This document shows positions 52,193 through 60,651 of a stretch of 64,000 bases of DNA, piece by piece. Every line of letters begins with the position of its first letter. Positions within the stretch are counted from its first letter, which is position 1. The translations under genes and the position numbers were made by a program. The notes beneath the pieces were generated by a model. That model was not told where the DNA came from, did no database searches, and was given only the letters and a program-made list of their open reading frames with translations. This DNA comes from Cupidesulfovibrio sp000226255 (GTDB lineage Bacteria; Desulfobacterota; Desulfovibrionia; Desulfovibrionales; Desulfovibrionaceae): positions 3,658,001 through 3,722,000 of the forward strand of contig NZ_AP036014.1 in NCBI RefSeq assembly GCF_003402415.2, given 5' to 3'.

Positions 52193-52612
52193 ATGTCCAA
52201 TCAGTCCGTCAAGGCGTCTCCGGAACAGGTGACCTACGCCAACCTGCTCTACTACGGCTGCTGGGGTTCGCTGGCCATCATGGTCGTCACCTACCTCATC
52301 TACGTGCTGGGCATCCTGCCCCCGCACATCCCTCTGGACGTCATCACCCAGTTGTGGGGCCAGCGCGTGGGCGTATACCTCTCGCAGGGCAACGTGCCCA
52401 CCGGCTGGGGCTGGGCCGTGCTGCTCGGCCAGGGCGACTTCCTGAACTTCATCGGCATCGTGCTGCTCGCGGGCATGACCATCATCTGCTACCTCACGCT
52501 GATCCCGGCCTTTCTCAAGAAGAAGGACCCGCTGATGGCCACCATCGCGGTGCTTGAGGTCATCGTGCTTACCGTGGCCGCGTCGGGCATCTTCGGCGCT
52601 GGCGGCCACTAG
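52193..52612 (+). CDS. DUF1634-like small membrane protein
   Basis: A 139-residue protein with three hydrophobic segments (about 28-48, IMVVTYLIYVLGIL; 84-104, FIGIVLLAGMTIICYLTLIP; 113-133, LMATIAVLEVIVLTVAAS). DUF1634 proteins are commonly encoded next to TauE/SafE transporters, which is the case here, and may be an accessory subunit. It has GGAGG upstream of the ATG. Function is otherwise unknown. Confidence 0.75.
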   Translation: MSNQSVKASPEQVTYANLLYYGCWGSLAIMVVTYLIYVLGILPPHIPLDVITQLWGQRVGVYLSQGNVPTGWGWAVLLGQGDFLNFIGIVLLAGMTIICYLTLIPAFLKKKDPLMATIAVLEVIVLTVAASGIFGAGGH

Positions 52613-52647
52613 CATTCCGATCTGAAACGCGGTCGGCACATCCGCTT

Positions 52648-52734
52648 GCAAAAATGTGCCGCCCGTGGAACTGCCATGGGCAACGGTCCGGGACGCGACG
52701 CGGCGTCCCGGACCGGAGAAACGGAACGCCGGTT
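52648..52734 (+). repeat. Dispersed intergenic repeat, copy 2, with a perfect 13-bp hairpin
   Basis: GCAAAAATGTGCCGCCCG (52648-52665) and CGGAACGCCGGTT (52722-52734) match the repeat at 12395-12432. Between them lies a perfect hairpin CGGTCCGGGACGC / GCGTCCCGGACCG (52684-52696 / 52703-52715) absent from copy 1. The hairpin may end the upstream operon, but no T-tract follows. Confidence 0.55.
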
Positions 52735-52807
52735 CGGCGGGATGTTCCGCATCCCGGCGCATCCCTTGGGCAACCGGCACAACGCGCAACAACGGAACAG
52801 GTATTTC

Positions 52808-54403
52808 GTGTCCATACAGCAGACAGGCCCAGCAGCCCCGCACACCACCCGGCCCCGTACCGGCGCTGGCGCACGCCACGGCGCGTCGCCGCTGCCGCAC
52901 GTGGCGGGGCTTTCCCCCCTGCCGGTGGACCTGTCCGCCATGCTGGACGCCCTGCCCGTGGGCGTGGCCCTGCTGGACACCGACTGCACCATCCGCCTGA
53001 TGAACCGCGCGCTGGAAACCCTTACCGGGTTCACCACGGCAGAAGTGCGCGGCATCCCCTGCCGCCACGCCCTGCGCGCCAGCATCTGCCTGCACCGCTG
53101 CCCGCTGCGCCGCCCGCTGACCACCGCATCCGGGGTCACCGTGGCCACGGCATCCGGCGCGCACTACGACCTGGCCGACGACGGCGAACGGTCACCGACG
53201 CCGCAGGCCCAGGAAGGCGACATCCTCAACCGCCACCGCCGCCGCATCCCGGTGCGCATGAGCATGGCCCCCCTGCGCGACGCCGACGGCCGCGTGGTGG
53301 GCTGGCTGCACGCCGTGGAAGACCTGACCCTGGTGCGCGAGCTGGAGGAAAAGACCGCCAAGGGCGAGGCCTTCGGTCCGCTGGTGGGACGCAGCGTGGC
53401 CATGGAACGGGTGTTCCAGGCCCTGCCCGCCGTGGCCCAGAACGACACCCCCCTGCTGGTCACCGGCGAGACGGGCACCGGCAAGGACACCCTGGCCGAG
53501 GCCGTGCACAAGGCGTCGTCGCGCGCCCGCGAACCGTTCGTGAAGGCCAGCCTGTCGTCCCTGCCCGAATTTCTGGCCGAGTCGGAACTGTTCGGCCACC
53601 GCAAGGGGGCCTTCCCCGGCGCGGACGAGAACAAGCCCGGCCGGTTCCGCATGGCCCAGGGCGGCACGCTGTACCTCACCGAGATCGGCGACCTGCCCCT
53701 GTCCATCCAGGGCCGCCTGCTGGCCTTCCTGGACGAGGGGGTCATCTACCCCGTGGGTGCCACGGAACCGGCATCCTGCGACGTGCGCCTGGTGGTGGCC
53801 ACCAACCGCGACCCGGAACAACTGGTGGCCGAAGGCCGCCTGCGCGAAGACCTTTTCCGCCGCCTGTCCGCCGTGCGCCTGCACCTGCCCCCCCTGCGCG
53901 AGCGGGGCGAGGACATCGAATTTCTGCTCAACCACTTCATGGGCCACTTCGCCGCGCGGCTGAAAAAGACCGTGCGCGGCTGCTCGGGCAAGGCCCTGCG
54001 CACCCTGCTGGAGTACCCCTTCCCCGGCAACGTGCGCGAGTTGCGCAACATCGCCGAATACGCCGTCACCCTGTGCCACGGTGAAACGGTGATGCCCGCG
54101 CACCTGCCCGCCTATCTCTTCCAGGCCAAGGCAGAGGCCCGCCGCGCCGAGCGCGAGCGCAGGGCCGGGCGCGCCCTGTCACCCCTGTCGCCTCTCGCCG
54201 ACAACGAGCAATCCGCCGCGCAGCAGGGCATGCCCGGCGATGCGGCCGAACCCCTGGCCCGGGCCAGCGTCAGCGACCTGGAGCGCCGCCTTATCGCGGA
54301 CGCCCTGCACCGCACCGGCAACCGCCGGGGCGAGGCGGCCGAACTGCTGGGCTGGGGCCGTTCCACCCTGTGGCGCAAGATGAAACAGTACGGGATGTGC
54401 TGA
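52808..54403 (+). CDS. NtrC-like PAS-AAA-Fis regulator with degenerate sigma54 motifs
   Basis: A 531-residue protein. A PAS domain (about 45-170; LLDTDCTIRLMNRALETLTG) with a Cys-rich insert (CRHALRASICLHRC) precedes an AAA+ domain with normal Walker A GETGTGKDTLAEA. However, the GAFTGA loop reads GAFPGA, and Walker B reads LYLTEIGD, with Thr in place of the usual Asp. A Fis-type HTH ends the protein (NRRGEAAELLGWGRSTLWRK). It may therefore act without sigma54 or ATP hydrolysis. The start is uncertain: GTG 52808 is chosen because the DNA upstream is a dispersed repeat and hairpin; ATG 52742 or 52676 are alternatives. Confidence 0.75.
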   Translation: MSIQQTGPAAPHTTRPRTGAGARHGASPLPHVAGLSPLPVDLSAMLDALPVGVALLDTDCTIRLMNRALETLTGFTTAEVRGIPCRHALRASICLHRCPLRRPLTTASGVTVATASGAHYDLADDGERSPTPQAQEGDILNRHRRRIPVRMSMAPLRDADGRVVGWLHAVEDLTLVRELEEKTAKGEAFGPLVGRSVAMERVFQALPAVAQNDTPLLVTGETGTGKDTLAEAVHKASSRAREPFVKASLSSLPEFLAESELFGHRKGAFPGADENKPGRFRMAQGGTLYLTEIGDLPLSIQGRLLAFLDEGVIYPVGATEPASCDVRLVVATNRDPEQLVAEGRLREDLFRRLSAVRLHLPPLRERGEDIEFLLNHFMGHFAARLKKTVRGCSGKALRTLLEYPFPGNVRELRNIAEYAVTLCHGETVMPAHLPAYLFQAKAEARRAERERRAGRALSPLSPLADNEQSAAQQGMPGDAAEPLARASVSDLERRLIADALHRTGNRRGEAAELLGWGRSTLWRKMKQYGMC

Positions 54404-54404
54404 T

Positions 54405-54752
54405 ATGCCCGCCACCCTGCTCATACCCCTGTACCGCGACGAGATCGCGCCCCGCTTCGACCTGGCGGGAGAAGCCCTGCTGGTGCACCTGGACGCCGAC
54501 GGCGCGGAGCTTTCCCGTTCCAGCGTGCTGCTGGCCCACGCCTCGTCCGAAGAGCTGTGCCGCATCGCGCTGGAAGAAAAGGTACGCGCGGTGATCTGCA
54601 ACGGCATCGACGACGAATTCTGGCAGTACCTGCGCTGGAAGCGCATCGAGGTCATCGACAACGTCATGGGTCCGGCGGACGAGGCCATCGCCCGGTTCCG
54701 GGCCGACGTGCTGCGCCCCGGCGACATCCTGTTCCACAGGAGCGAGCTGTGA
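54405..54752 (+). CDS. NifX/NifB C-terminal-like (dinitrogenase FeMo-cofactor family) protein
   Basis: A 115-residue protein of the small alpha/beta fold that binds iron-molybdenum cofactor or metal clusters in nitrogenase biogenesis. LLIPLYRDEIAPRFDLAGEA (about 5-24) is the family start, VRAVICNGIDDEFWQYLRWK the core, and VMGPADEAIARFRAD the last helix. No other nif gene is near; in Desulfovibrio such proteins often sit beside regulators. It starts one base after the stop of the preceding regulator and its own stop overlaps the kinase start. A metal- or redox-sensing accessory role is inferred. Confidence 0.7.
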   Translation: MPATLLIPLYRDEIAPRFDLAGEALLVHLDADGAELSRSSVLLAHASSEELCRIALEEKVRAVICNGIDDEFWQYLRWKRIEVIDNVMGPADEAIARFRADVLRPGDILFHRSEL

Positions 54753-56479
54753 GCCGCTTCGAGCACTTCCGCAGCCTGTTCCGGACCATGCTGGACGTGC
54801 CGGAAGAAATCGCGCCGGAACGCTACCGCGCCCTGCGCCGCAAGATCACCCTGCTGCTGACCACGGCCGCCGTGGTGCCGCTGGTCATCCTGTCGGCCAT
54901 CAACTACCACCAGTACCGCGCCACCCTGACACGCGAAATCGTCACCCCCGTGCGCGGGCTGGTGAACAAGACCCGCCATTCCTTCGAGCTGTTCCTGGCG
55001 GAGCGCGCCTCCACGGTCAGCCTCATCTCGCAGGTGTACAGCCCGGCCGAGCTTTCCGACGAACGCAACCTGAACCGCATCTTCCGCGCGGTGAAGGGCG
55101 AATTTCCCGGCTTCATCGATCTTGGCCTCATCGACGAGAAGGGCGTGCACGCCAGCTACGTGGGCCCGTACAACCTCAAGGGCAAGGACTACTCCACGGC
55201 GGACTGGTACCAGCAGACCCGGGTCAAGGGCGTGTACGTCAGCGACGTGTTCATGGGCTTCCGGCGCTTTCCGCACATCGTCATCGCCGTGCAGCGCATG
55301 ACCGACGACGGCCACTCGTGGGTGCTGCGCGCCACCATCGACACCGGGCAGTTCGACCGGCTCATCGCCTCCATGGGGCTGGAGCCGGAAAGCGACGCCT
55401 TCATCGTGAACACCGCCGGGGTGCTCCAGACCCCTTCGCGCTTCTACGGCAAGGTGCTGGACGAACTGCCCATGCCCATGCCGCCCATGACCTATGAAAC
55501 GGCCACCCTGGAAACCACCGACCCGGCCGGGCGCGACGTGTTCATCACCTACACCTACTTCCAGCACGCCGATTTCGTGCTGATGGCGGTGAAGCCCCGC
55601 GCCGAGATTTTCAAGCCCTGGACCACGCTGCGCAGCGACCTGATCCTGCTTTTCGTCACCAGCGTGGCGCTGATCCTGTCCGTGGCCTTCGGCCTCACCG
55701 ACCTCCTGGTGCGGCGCATGCGCGCCAGCGACGAACGGCGCATCGCGGCCTTCGTGCAGATGGAGCACACCCAGAAGCTGTCCTCCATCGGGCGGCTGGC
55801 CGCCGGGGTTGCCCACGAGATCAACAACCCGCTGGCCATCATCAACGAGAAGGCTGGCCTGGCCTCAGACCTCATGGAACTGGCCAGGGACTTTCCGGAG
55901 CGCGACCGCTTCCGCGCTCTGGTGGACGCCATCCTGCGCTCGGTGGAGCGCTGCCGTTCCATCACCCACCGGCTGCTGGGCTTTTCGCGCCGCATGGACG
56001 TGAACATAGAGCAGTTGGACGTCAACGACGTGCTCAAGGAAACCATGAGCTTCCTGGAACAGGAGGCCCTGCACCGGTCCATCACCACCTCGGCCAGCCT
56101 CGACCAGGCCATGCCGCGCATCGCCTCGGACCGGGGCCAGTTGCAGCAGGTATTCCTGAACATCCTGAACAACGCCTTCGCCGCCGTGCCGGACGGTGGT
56201 TCCGTGACGCTGGCCACCTGGCTGCGCGACCCGGACACGGTGGGCGTCTCCATCAAGGACAACGGCAAGGGCATGTCCGACGAGGTGCTTCGCCACATCT
56301 TCGAACCGTTCTTCACCACCAAGAAGACTTCGGGCACCGGCCTTGGCATGTTCATAACCTACGGCATCATCAGGCGCCTTGGCGGCGACATCGCGGTGCA
56401 GAGCAAGGAGGGCGCGGGCACCACCGTGACCGTGTTCCTGCCCGTGAAAGCCGCGCCAACGGCCACCCTGGGGAGCTAG
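54749..56479 (+). CDS. Membrane sensor histidine kinase with Cache-type periplasmic domain
   Basis: A 576-residue kinase. TM1 (about 33-52) and TM2 (297-317) flank a dCache-like sensor (FIDLGLIDEKGVHASYVGPY, GFRRFPHIVIAVQRM). HisKA has GVAHEINNPLAI with H356 as phosphorylation site, and the ATPase has the N-box NILNNAFAAV, DNGKGM and GTGLGMFITYG. The GTG start overlaps the previous stop and has AGGAG six bases upstream. The response regulator follows after one base, so the two form a cognate pair. The ligand is unknown; small organic acids are common for this domain. Confidence 0.88.
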   Translation: MSRFEHFRSLFRTMLDVPEEIAPERYRALRRKITLLLTTAAVVPLVILSAINYHQYRATLTREIVTPVRGLVNKTRHSFELFLAERASTVSLISQVYSPAELSDERNLNRIFRAVKGEFPGFIDLGLIDEKGVHASYVGPYNLKGKDYSTADWYQQTRVKGVYVSDVFMGFRRFPHIVIAVQRMTDDGHSWVLRATIDTGQFDRLIASMGLEPESDAFIVNTAGVLQTPSRFYGKVLDELPMPMPPMTYETATLETTDPAGRDVFITYTYFQHADFVLMAVKPRAEIFKPWTTLRSDLILLFVTSVALILSVAFGLTDLLVRRMRASDERRIAAFVQMEHTQKLSSIGRLAAGVAHEINNPLAIINEKAGLASDLMELARDFPERDRFRALVDAILRSVERCRSITHRLLGFSRRMDVNIEQLDVNDVLKETMSFLEQEALHRSITTSASLDQAMPRIASDRGQLQQVFLNILNNAFAAVPDGGSVTLATWLRDPDTVGVSIKDNGKGMSDEVLRHIFEPFFTTKKTSGTGLGMFITYGIIRRLGGDIAVQSKEGAGTTVTVFLPVKAAPTATLGS

Positions 56480-56480
56480 C

Positions 56481-56870
56481 ATGCAGGAACTGAAGGTTCT
56501 GCTCGTGGACGACGAGGAAGAGTTCGTCACAACCCTGGCCGAGCGGCTTTCGCTGCGCGGCATGGTCACGCGCATCGCCACCGACGGCGAGCAGGCCCTG
56601 CGCGCCGTGGAGGCGGACCCGCCCCACGTGGTGGTGCTGGACCTGATGATGCCCGGCATCAAGGGCACCGAGGCCCTGCGCCGCATCAAGGCCGGGCACC
56701 CCACCGTGCAGGTCATCCTGCTCACCGGGCACGGCAGCGCGCGCGACGGCATCGAAGGCATGAAGCTGGGCGCGTTCGACTACCTGATGAAGCCGCTGCG
56801 GCTGGAAGACCTGCTGGAAAAGCTGCACGAGGCGGGCAGGCTGGCCCACGCCGCCCAGGGCAACAGTTAG
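56481..56870 (+). CDS. Single-domain response regulator (CheY-like)
   Basis: A 129-residue receiver without output domain. LLVDDEEEF (acidic pocket D10, D11), phospho-acceptor D54 in VVLDLMMPG, T82 and K104 (YLMKP) are all present. It directly follows the membrane kinase and probably receives its phosphate, passing it to one of the neighbouring proteins. It has no DNA-binding part, so the regulatory output lies elsewhere. Confidence 0.88.
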   Translation: MQELKVLLVDDEEEFVTTLAERLSLRGMVTRIATDGEQALRAVEADPPHVVVLDLMMPGIKGTEALRRIKAGHPTVQVILLTGHGSARDGIEGMKLGAFDYLMKPLRLEDLLEKLHEAGRLAHAAQGNS

Positions 56871-56919
56871 CCCCTGCACGAGCGCATCCCGGCACAACGC
56901 ACCGCACAGGAAACACGGC

Positions 56920-57654
56920 ATGGCACACGACGACACCCCCCGCATGGACGCCCCGGCCCACATGGACGGAAGCGACGCGGCCCACGAATGCGTGGGCTGC
57001 CTTGCCGCCTCGGCCACCCACGAACTGCAGAACGCCCTGGCGGTGATCCGCGAATCGGCCGGGCTGATGCAGGATCTCGTGTCCCTGTGCGGCGAAGGGC
57101 TGCCCCACCGCGACCGGCTGTGCACCATGCTTTCGCTGATCCAGGAACAGGTGGCGCGCGGGGGCGACCTTGCGTGGAACCTGAACCGGCTGGCCCACGC
57201 CTGGGAAGAGGACGGCGAATCCGCCCGCGAGCTTTCCACAGTGCTTGAGGAATTCGTGGCCCTGGCCCGGCGCGGCTGCGCCATGCGCGGGGTGCAACTT
57301 TCGCAAGGGGATGGCCCGGCCGTGCGCGTGAGCGCACCCGGCCTTGCCCTGCGCGCCAGACTGCTGCGGGCCGTGCGCTGCTGCCTGGGCGAGGGGCTGG
57401 CGGATGGCGCCGCGCCGCAGGGCAGGCCCGCCACCGGCGGCATGCTGGTGCTGCGCACGGCCATGCGTGACGGCACGCCGGGCGTGGAACTGGATTTCAC
57501 CCCGCCCGGGGCGCTGTCCGGCTCCGGAACGACGGAGCTTTCCACGTCCAGCGCCGACATAGCGCGTTGCATGCGGGCGTGCGGGGCGGATGTGCGGCAG
57601 ACGGAAGGGGCGCAACTGCGCTTCTTTCTGCCCTGCCCCAACTGCACCGCATGA
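56920..57654 (+). CDS. Degenerate histidine-kinase-like protein lacking the ATPase motifs
   Basis: A 244-residue protein. ASATHELQNALAVIRESAGL (about 30-49) resembles an H-box with His34 and a dimerisation helix, but the C-terminal half (MLVLRTAMRDGTPGVELDF) shows no N-box, G1 or G2 glycine-rich motifs. It could be a histidine phosphotransfer or pseudokinase protein that docks with the adjacent response regulators. The N-terminus holds His/Asp/Met-rich MAHDDTPRMDAPAHMDGSD and a CVGC motif, possibly metal-binding. Confidence 0.6.
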   Translation: MAHDDTPRMDAPAHMDGSDAAHECVGCLAASATHELQNALAVIRESAGLMQDLVSLCGEGLPHRDRLCTMLSLIQEQVARGGDLAWNLNRLAHAWEEDGESARELSTVLEEFVALARRGCAMRGVQLSQGDGPAVRVSAPGLALRARLLRAVRCCLGEGLADGAAPQGRPATGGMLVLRTAMRDGTPGVELDFTPPGALSGSGTTELSTSSADIARCMRACGADVRQTEGAQLRFFLPCPNCTA

Positions 57655-57778
57655 TGCAGACGATATTTTCCGCTTTCGCGTTGCAACGGTTTCAGCTACG
57701 ATATAGCCAACTGCTCTCCTGAAACATTTGTCTCACGCTGCGGCAACATCCTGCCGCCACGGCACAACGGAGGAACGT

Positions 57779-58069
57779 ATGGCAACACTTCGTGAAACGC
57801 TGGAACGCTGCTTCGCAGCCGTGGCCTTCGCCGATGCGGCGGAACACGGCGAGGCCATGCGCATGGCGGGCGTCACCGCCACCCCCGCATGCGCCGGGCG
57901 GCTTGAAGATGTCTTCGCGGCCGTGGCCTTCGCCGAGGCCGACTGCCACGACGCGGCCCTGGAAATGATGGGATGCGCGCGCCCCGCGCGCCGGGTCATT
58001 CACAACAGTTTCCTGGACAACGTGGGCCTTGGCGACGTGGCCGTGTGCTACGGCGTGGCGCCCATTTAG
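57779..58069 (+). CDS. Small protein with duplicated helical module (96 residues)
   Basis: Not a family I can name. GGAGG lies five bases before the ATG. Residues 8-31 (TLERCFAAVAFADAAEHGEA...) and 41-64 (RLEDVFAAVAFAEADCHDAA...) are internal repeats with the pattern LE-x4-A-x2-FA-x-A. The same pattern occurs in the C-terminal tail of the next gene's response regulator (residues 123-146). The C-terminus is VGLGDVAVCYGVAPI. It may be a helical interaction partner in this signalling cluster (inference). Confidence 0.65.
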   Translation: MATLRETLERCFAAVAFADAAEHGEAMRMAGVTATPACAGRLEDVFAAVAFAEADCHDAALEMMGCARPARRVIHNSFLDNVGLGDVAVCYGVAPI

Positions 58070-58090
58070 CGCATGAACAGTTAAGATGCA

Positions 58091-58125
58091 CCGCGCGGCG
58101 GCTTCGCCACCGCCGCGCGGGTTTG
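58091..58125 (+). terminator. GC-rich hairpin after the 96-residue protein gene
   Basis: CCGCGCGGCGG (58091-58101) pairs with CCGCCGCGCGG (58110-58120), followed by GTTTGCGG. The T-tract is weak, so it may only attenuate read-through into the response regulator gene. Confidence 0.55.
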
Positions 58126-58162
58126 CGGACCGAGTTTCACCCGAACCCGAAGGAGAGCAGTC

Positions 58163-58618
58163 ATGAAGGGTATCAAGGTATTGCTGGTGGACGACGAGGA
58201 AAATTTCGTCCGCACGCTGGCCGAGCGCATGTCCATGCGCGACGCCGGGGCCACCGTTGCCCTGAACGGTGAAGAAGCCCTGCAGATGGTGTCCTCCGGC
58301 GAAGTGCCCGACGTCATGGTCCTCGACCTGCGCATGCCCGGCATCGACGGCATGGAAGTGCTGCGCCGCGTCAAGAAGGCCTACCCGCAGGTACAGGTCA
58401 TCGTGCTGACCGGCCACGGCACCGAAAAGGACGAGGAAGAAGCCCGCCGCCTGGGGGCCTTCGAATACCACAAGAAGCCCGTGGACATCGACATCCTGGT
58501 GCGCGACATCCGCCGCGCCTTCCGCGAGAGGGTCGAGGACGCCATGGTGGCCGCCACCTTCGCGCAGGCGGGCGACTTCGACAACGCCCGCAAGATCCTT
58601 GACGAAGACAAGGAGTAG
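58163..58618 (+). CDS. Response regulator with short C-terminal helical tail
   Basis: A 151-residue protein: a receiver (D10, D11, phospho-acceptor D55 in VMVLDLRMPG, T83, K105 in HKKP) followed by a tail at 123-146 (RVEDAMVAATFAQAGDFDNA...) that matches the repeat unit of the 96-residue neighbour. AAGGAGAG precedes the ATG. There is no DNA-binding domain. The tail could mediate pairing with the small protein. The next gene, a soluble receiver-kinase, starts 29 bases downstream. Confidence 0.85.
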   Translation: MKGIKVLLVDDEENFVRTLAERMSMRDAGATVALNGEEALQMVSSGEVPDVMVLDLRMPGIDGMEVLRRVKKAYPQVQVIVLTGHGTEKDEEEARRLGAFEYHKKPVDIDILVRDIRRAFRERVEDAMVAATFAQAGDFDNARKILDEDKE

Positions 58619-58647
58619 CGGCGCGGGCTTGCCCGCCCGCGGGTGGC

Positions 58648-59823
58648 ATGATGCGCGCCCTGCTCGTTGACGACGAGACGGCATTCGCCGAGCTGCTGGC
58701 CGAACGGCTGCGCGCGCGGGGCATTGCCGTGCGCACGGCCTACGACGCCGAATCCGCGCTCGCGCTTCTGGACGCGGGCGAGGAGTTCGACGTGGCCGTG
58801 CTGGACGTGTGCCTGCCCGGGGCCAGCGGCATCGACCTTCTGCGCCGCATGAAGGCGCGCCTGCCGCTGGTCGAGGCGCTGATGCTCACCGGCTCGTCCG
58901 ACGTGCGCAGCGCGGTCGAGGGCATGCGGCACGGGGCCTTCAACTACCTGCTGAAACCCGCCGACATCGACGATCTGGTGCGCGAGCTGCGCGCCGCCCA
59001 CGAGCGCAAGCTGCGCCAGGAAGAAAACGCCCGCATGATCGAGGCGGGCAAGCTGGCCTCCATCGGGCGGCTGGCCGAGGGCGTGGCGCACGAGATCAAC
59101 AACCCCGTGAACATCATGACCAACGCTGCGGGCTGGATCGAGGACCTGCTGGACGAGCCGGACCTTGCATCCAGCCCGCACGCGGCGGAAATGCGCCGCT
59201 CGGTGATCCGGATCAAGGCCCAGAGCCGCCGCGTGCGCGAGATAACCCGCAAGCTGCTGTTCTTCGGCAAGGGGTTGGACCCGCGCCCCGGCCCGGTGCG
59301 CGCGGCCGATCTGCTGGGCGAGGCCCTGCGCCTGCTGAGCGACCGGGCCGCCGACCTTGGCGTGACGGTGCGGCTGGACGCGCCGCCGGACCTGCCCCTG
59401 CTGGTGGCCCCGCCCGTGGAACTGCGCCAGGTGTTCGTGCACGTGGCGGAAAACGCGCTGGACGCGGTGGAATACGCCCAGCCCCCGGCGACGCAGCGCG
59501 AGCTTGCCGTCACCGTGCGGGTGGATCTGCCCCCGCCCGGCGACGCAGCCGCCCCCGTTCCCGGCGGCGAACTGTGCATCGCCTTCCACGACACCGGGCA
59601 CGGCATCGCCCCAGAGGTGCTGCCCCACGTGTTCGAGCCCTTCTTCTCCACCCGGCCGGTGGGGCGCGGCATGGGCCTTGGCCTGTCCGTGGCCGTGGGC
59701 GTTGTCACCGCCCTTGGCGGGTTCATCGACGTGGACAGCCGCCCCGGCGACACCACGGTCACCCTGCGCCTGCCCCTGCCGGAAACCCCTGCCGAAGCGG
59801 CCCCGCCCACCTGCCAGGGGTAG
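58648..59823 (+). CDS. Soluble hybrid sensor kinase (receiver-HisKA-ATPase)
   Basis: A 391-residue cytoplasmic kinase. The N-terminal receiver has D8/D9, phospho-acceptor D53 in VAVLDVCLPG and K103. HisKA follows with EGVAHEINNPVNIM (H148), then the ATPase with VAENALDAVEYA, DTGHGIAPEVLPHVFEPFFS and GMGLGLSVAVG. With the receiver in front, phosphorylation there may control kinase activity. No membrane segment is present. The start has only GGTGG upstream; ATG 58651 is an alternative. Confidence 0.87.
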   Translation: MMRALLVDDETAFAELLAERLRARGIAVRTAYDAESALALLDAGEEFDVAVLDVCLPGASGIDLLRRMKARLPLVEALMLTGSSDVRSAVEGMRHGAFNYLLKPADIDDLVRELRAAHERKLRQEENARMIEAGKLASIGRLAEGVAHEINNPVNIMTNAAGWIEDLLDEPDLASSPHAAEMRRSVIRIKAQSRRVREITRKLLFFGKGLDPRPGPVRAADLLGEALRLLSDRAADLGVTVRLDAPPDLPLLVAPPVELRQVFVHVAENALDAVEYAQPPATQRELAVTVRVDLPPPGDAAAPVPGGELCIAFHDTGHGIAPEVLPHVFEPFFSTRPVGRGMGLGLSVAVGVVTALGGFIDVDSRPGDTTVTLRLPLPETPAEAAPPTCQG

Positions 59824-59928
59824 GCTGGCACGCCGACCCACCACGCCTCCGCAGTGCCCCCCCGAAAAGAACCAGCCACGAGGCAATGCCGCGTGACTGG
59901 TGACGTTTCCGCTCGCAATCGAAGGGGG

Positions 59929-60651
59929 CTACTTTCCGTGCAGGCGGTTCCAACCGCGCACCAACGTTGCCGCGCTGGCCTCCACGCCGCTGCGCGCGGC
60001 GTCCCACCGGCCAAAGGCCCGCAAGGGATCAAGCCCGGTGACGGAACACCGCTCCACGAAGCTCAGCAGCCGCGACCCGGTCTCGGAATCGGTCAGTTCG
60101 CCGCCCAGGGTGATGTTGCCCATCAGCGCCGCCTTGCCCGCGTCGTCCAGCCGGGTCAGGTCGATGCGTCCGAATGGCGTGTCGTAGGTCCCGTTGCTGG
60201 GGGCCACCTCGGTGGGCTGCATGCCGAAGATCATCAGCCGCAGCCGGGCCACGCCGGGGCCGGGCTGGTCGGTCACCTCCCACCCGCCGCGCCGCAGCCC
60301 ATCCACGAAGATGTCGCGGGTCATGAAGACCATGTTGGCCTTCTCGTCCAGGGACGCGCCCCGGAAGGTTTCGGGATGCTCCTCGCGCAGCACCACATGC
60401 TCCATCTGGAATTTCGTGTACCGCCGCAGCAGTTCCGGCTCACGCGCGTAGAGCATGCCCCCGGTGGTGGGGTGTTCCAGCAGGAGCGGCGCGCTTTCCG
60501 CCGCTGGCGCGGCCGCCTTGGCATCCCCCTGCGCGGGGGGCTGCCTGCACGCGCACCCCGCCAGCAACAACGCAAGCAACAGAACCAGCAACAGCAGCGC
60601 CGGGCGGGGCCGGGCCACGCTACGGACGGAACGCGGGGGCAATGCGGGCAT
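59929..60651 (-). CDS. Lipoprotein, DUF3313-like
   Basis: A 240-residue exported lipoprotein. The signal peptide has an Arg-rich start, a Leu-rich core and the lipobox LLAGC with Cys33 as lipidation site. The mature part has MVFMTRDIFVDGLRRGGWEV, RLRLMIFGMQ, NGTYDTPFGRIDL and GELTDSETGSRLLSFVERC, resembling DUF3313 proteins of unknown role in the envelope. A perfect AGGAGG precedes ATG 60651, so a 28-residue longer frame is rejected. It is divergent from the patatin gene and convergent with the kinase gene. Confidence 0.75.
   Translation of the reverse strand: MPALPPRSVRSVARPRPALLLLVLLLALLLAGCACRQPPAQGDAKAAAPAAESAPLLLEHPTTGGMLYAREPELLRRYTKFQMEHVVLREEHPETFRGASLDEKANMVFMTRDIFVDGLRRGGWEVTDQPGPGVARLRLMIFGMQPTEVAPSNGTYDTPFGRIDLTRLDDAGKAALMGNITLGGELTDSETGSRLLSFVERCSVTGLDPLRAFGRWDAARSGVEASAATLVRGWNRLHGK

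Noticed and set aside
52635..52649. Possible sigma54 promoter before the degenerate NtrC-like gene
   Set aside because: GG and GC are 11 bases apart rather than the strict 10, and the site overlaps a dispersed repeat.
51170..53164. 664-codon minus-strand open frame opposite TauE, DUF1634 and the PAS-AAA gene
   Set aside because: Spans several plus-strand genes and is dominated by Gly/Gln/His/Arg, a typical shadow in high-GC DNA.
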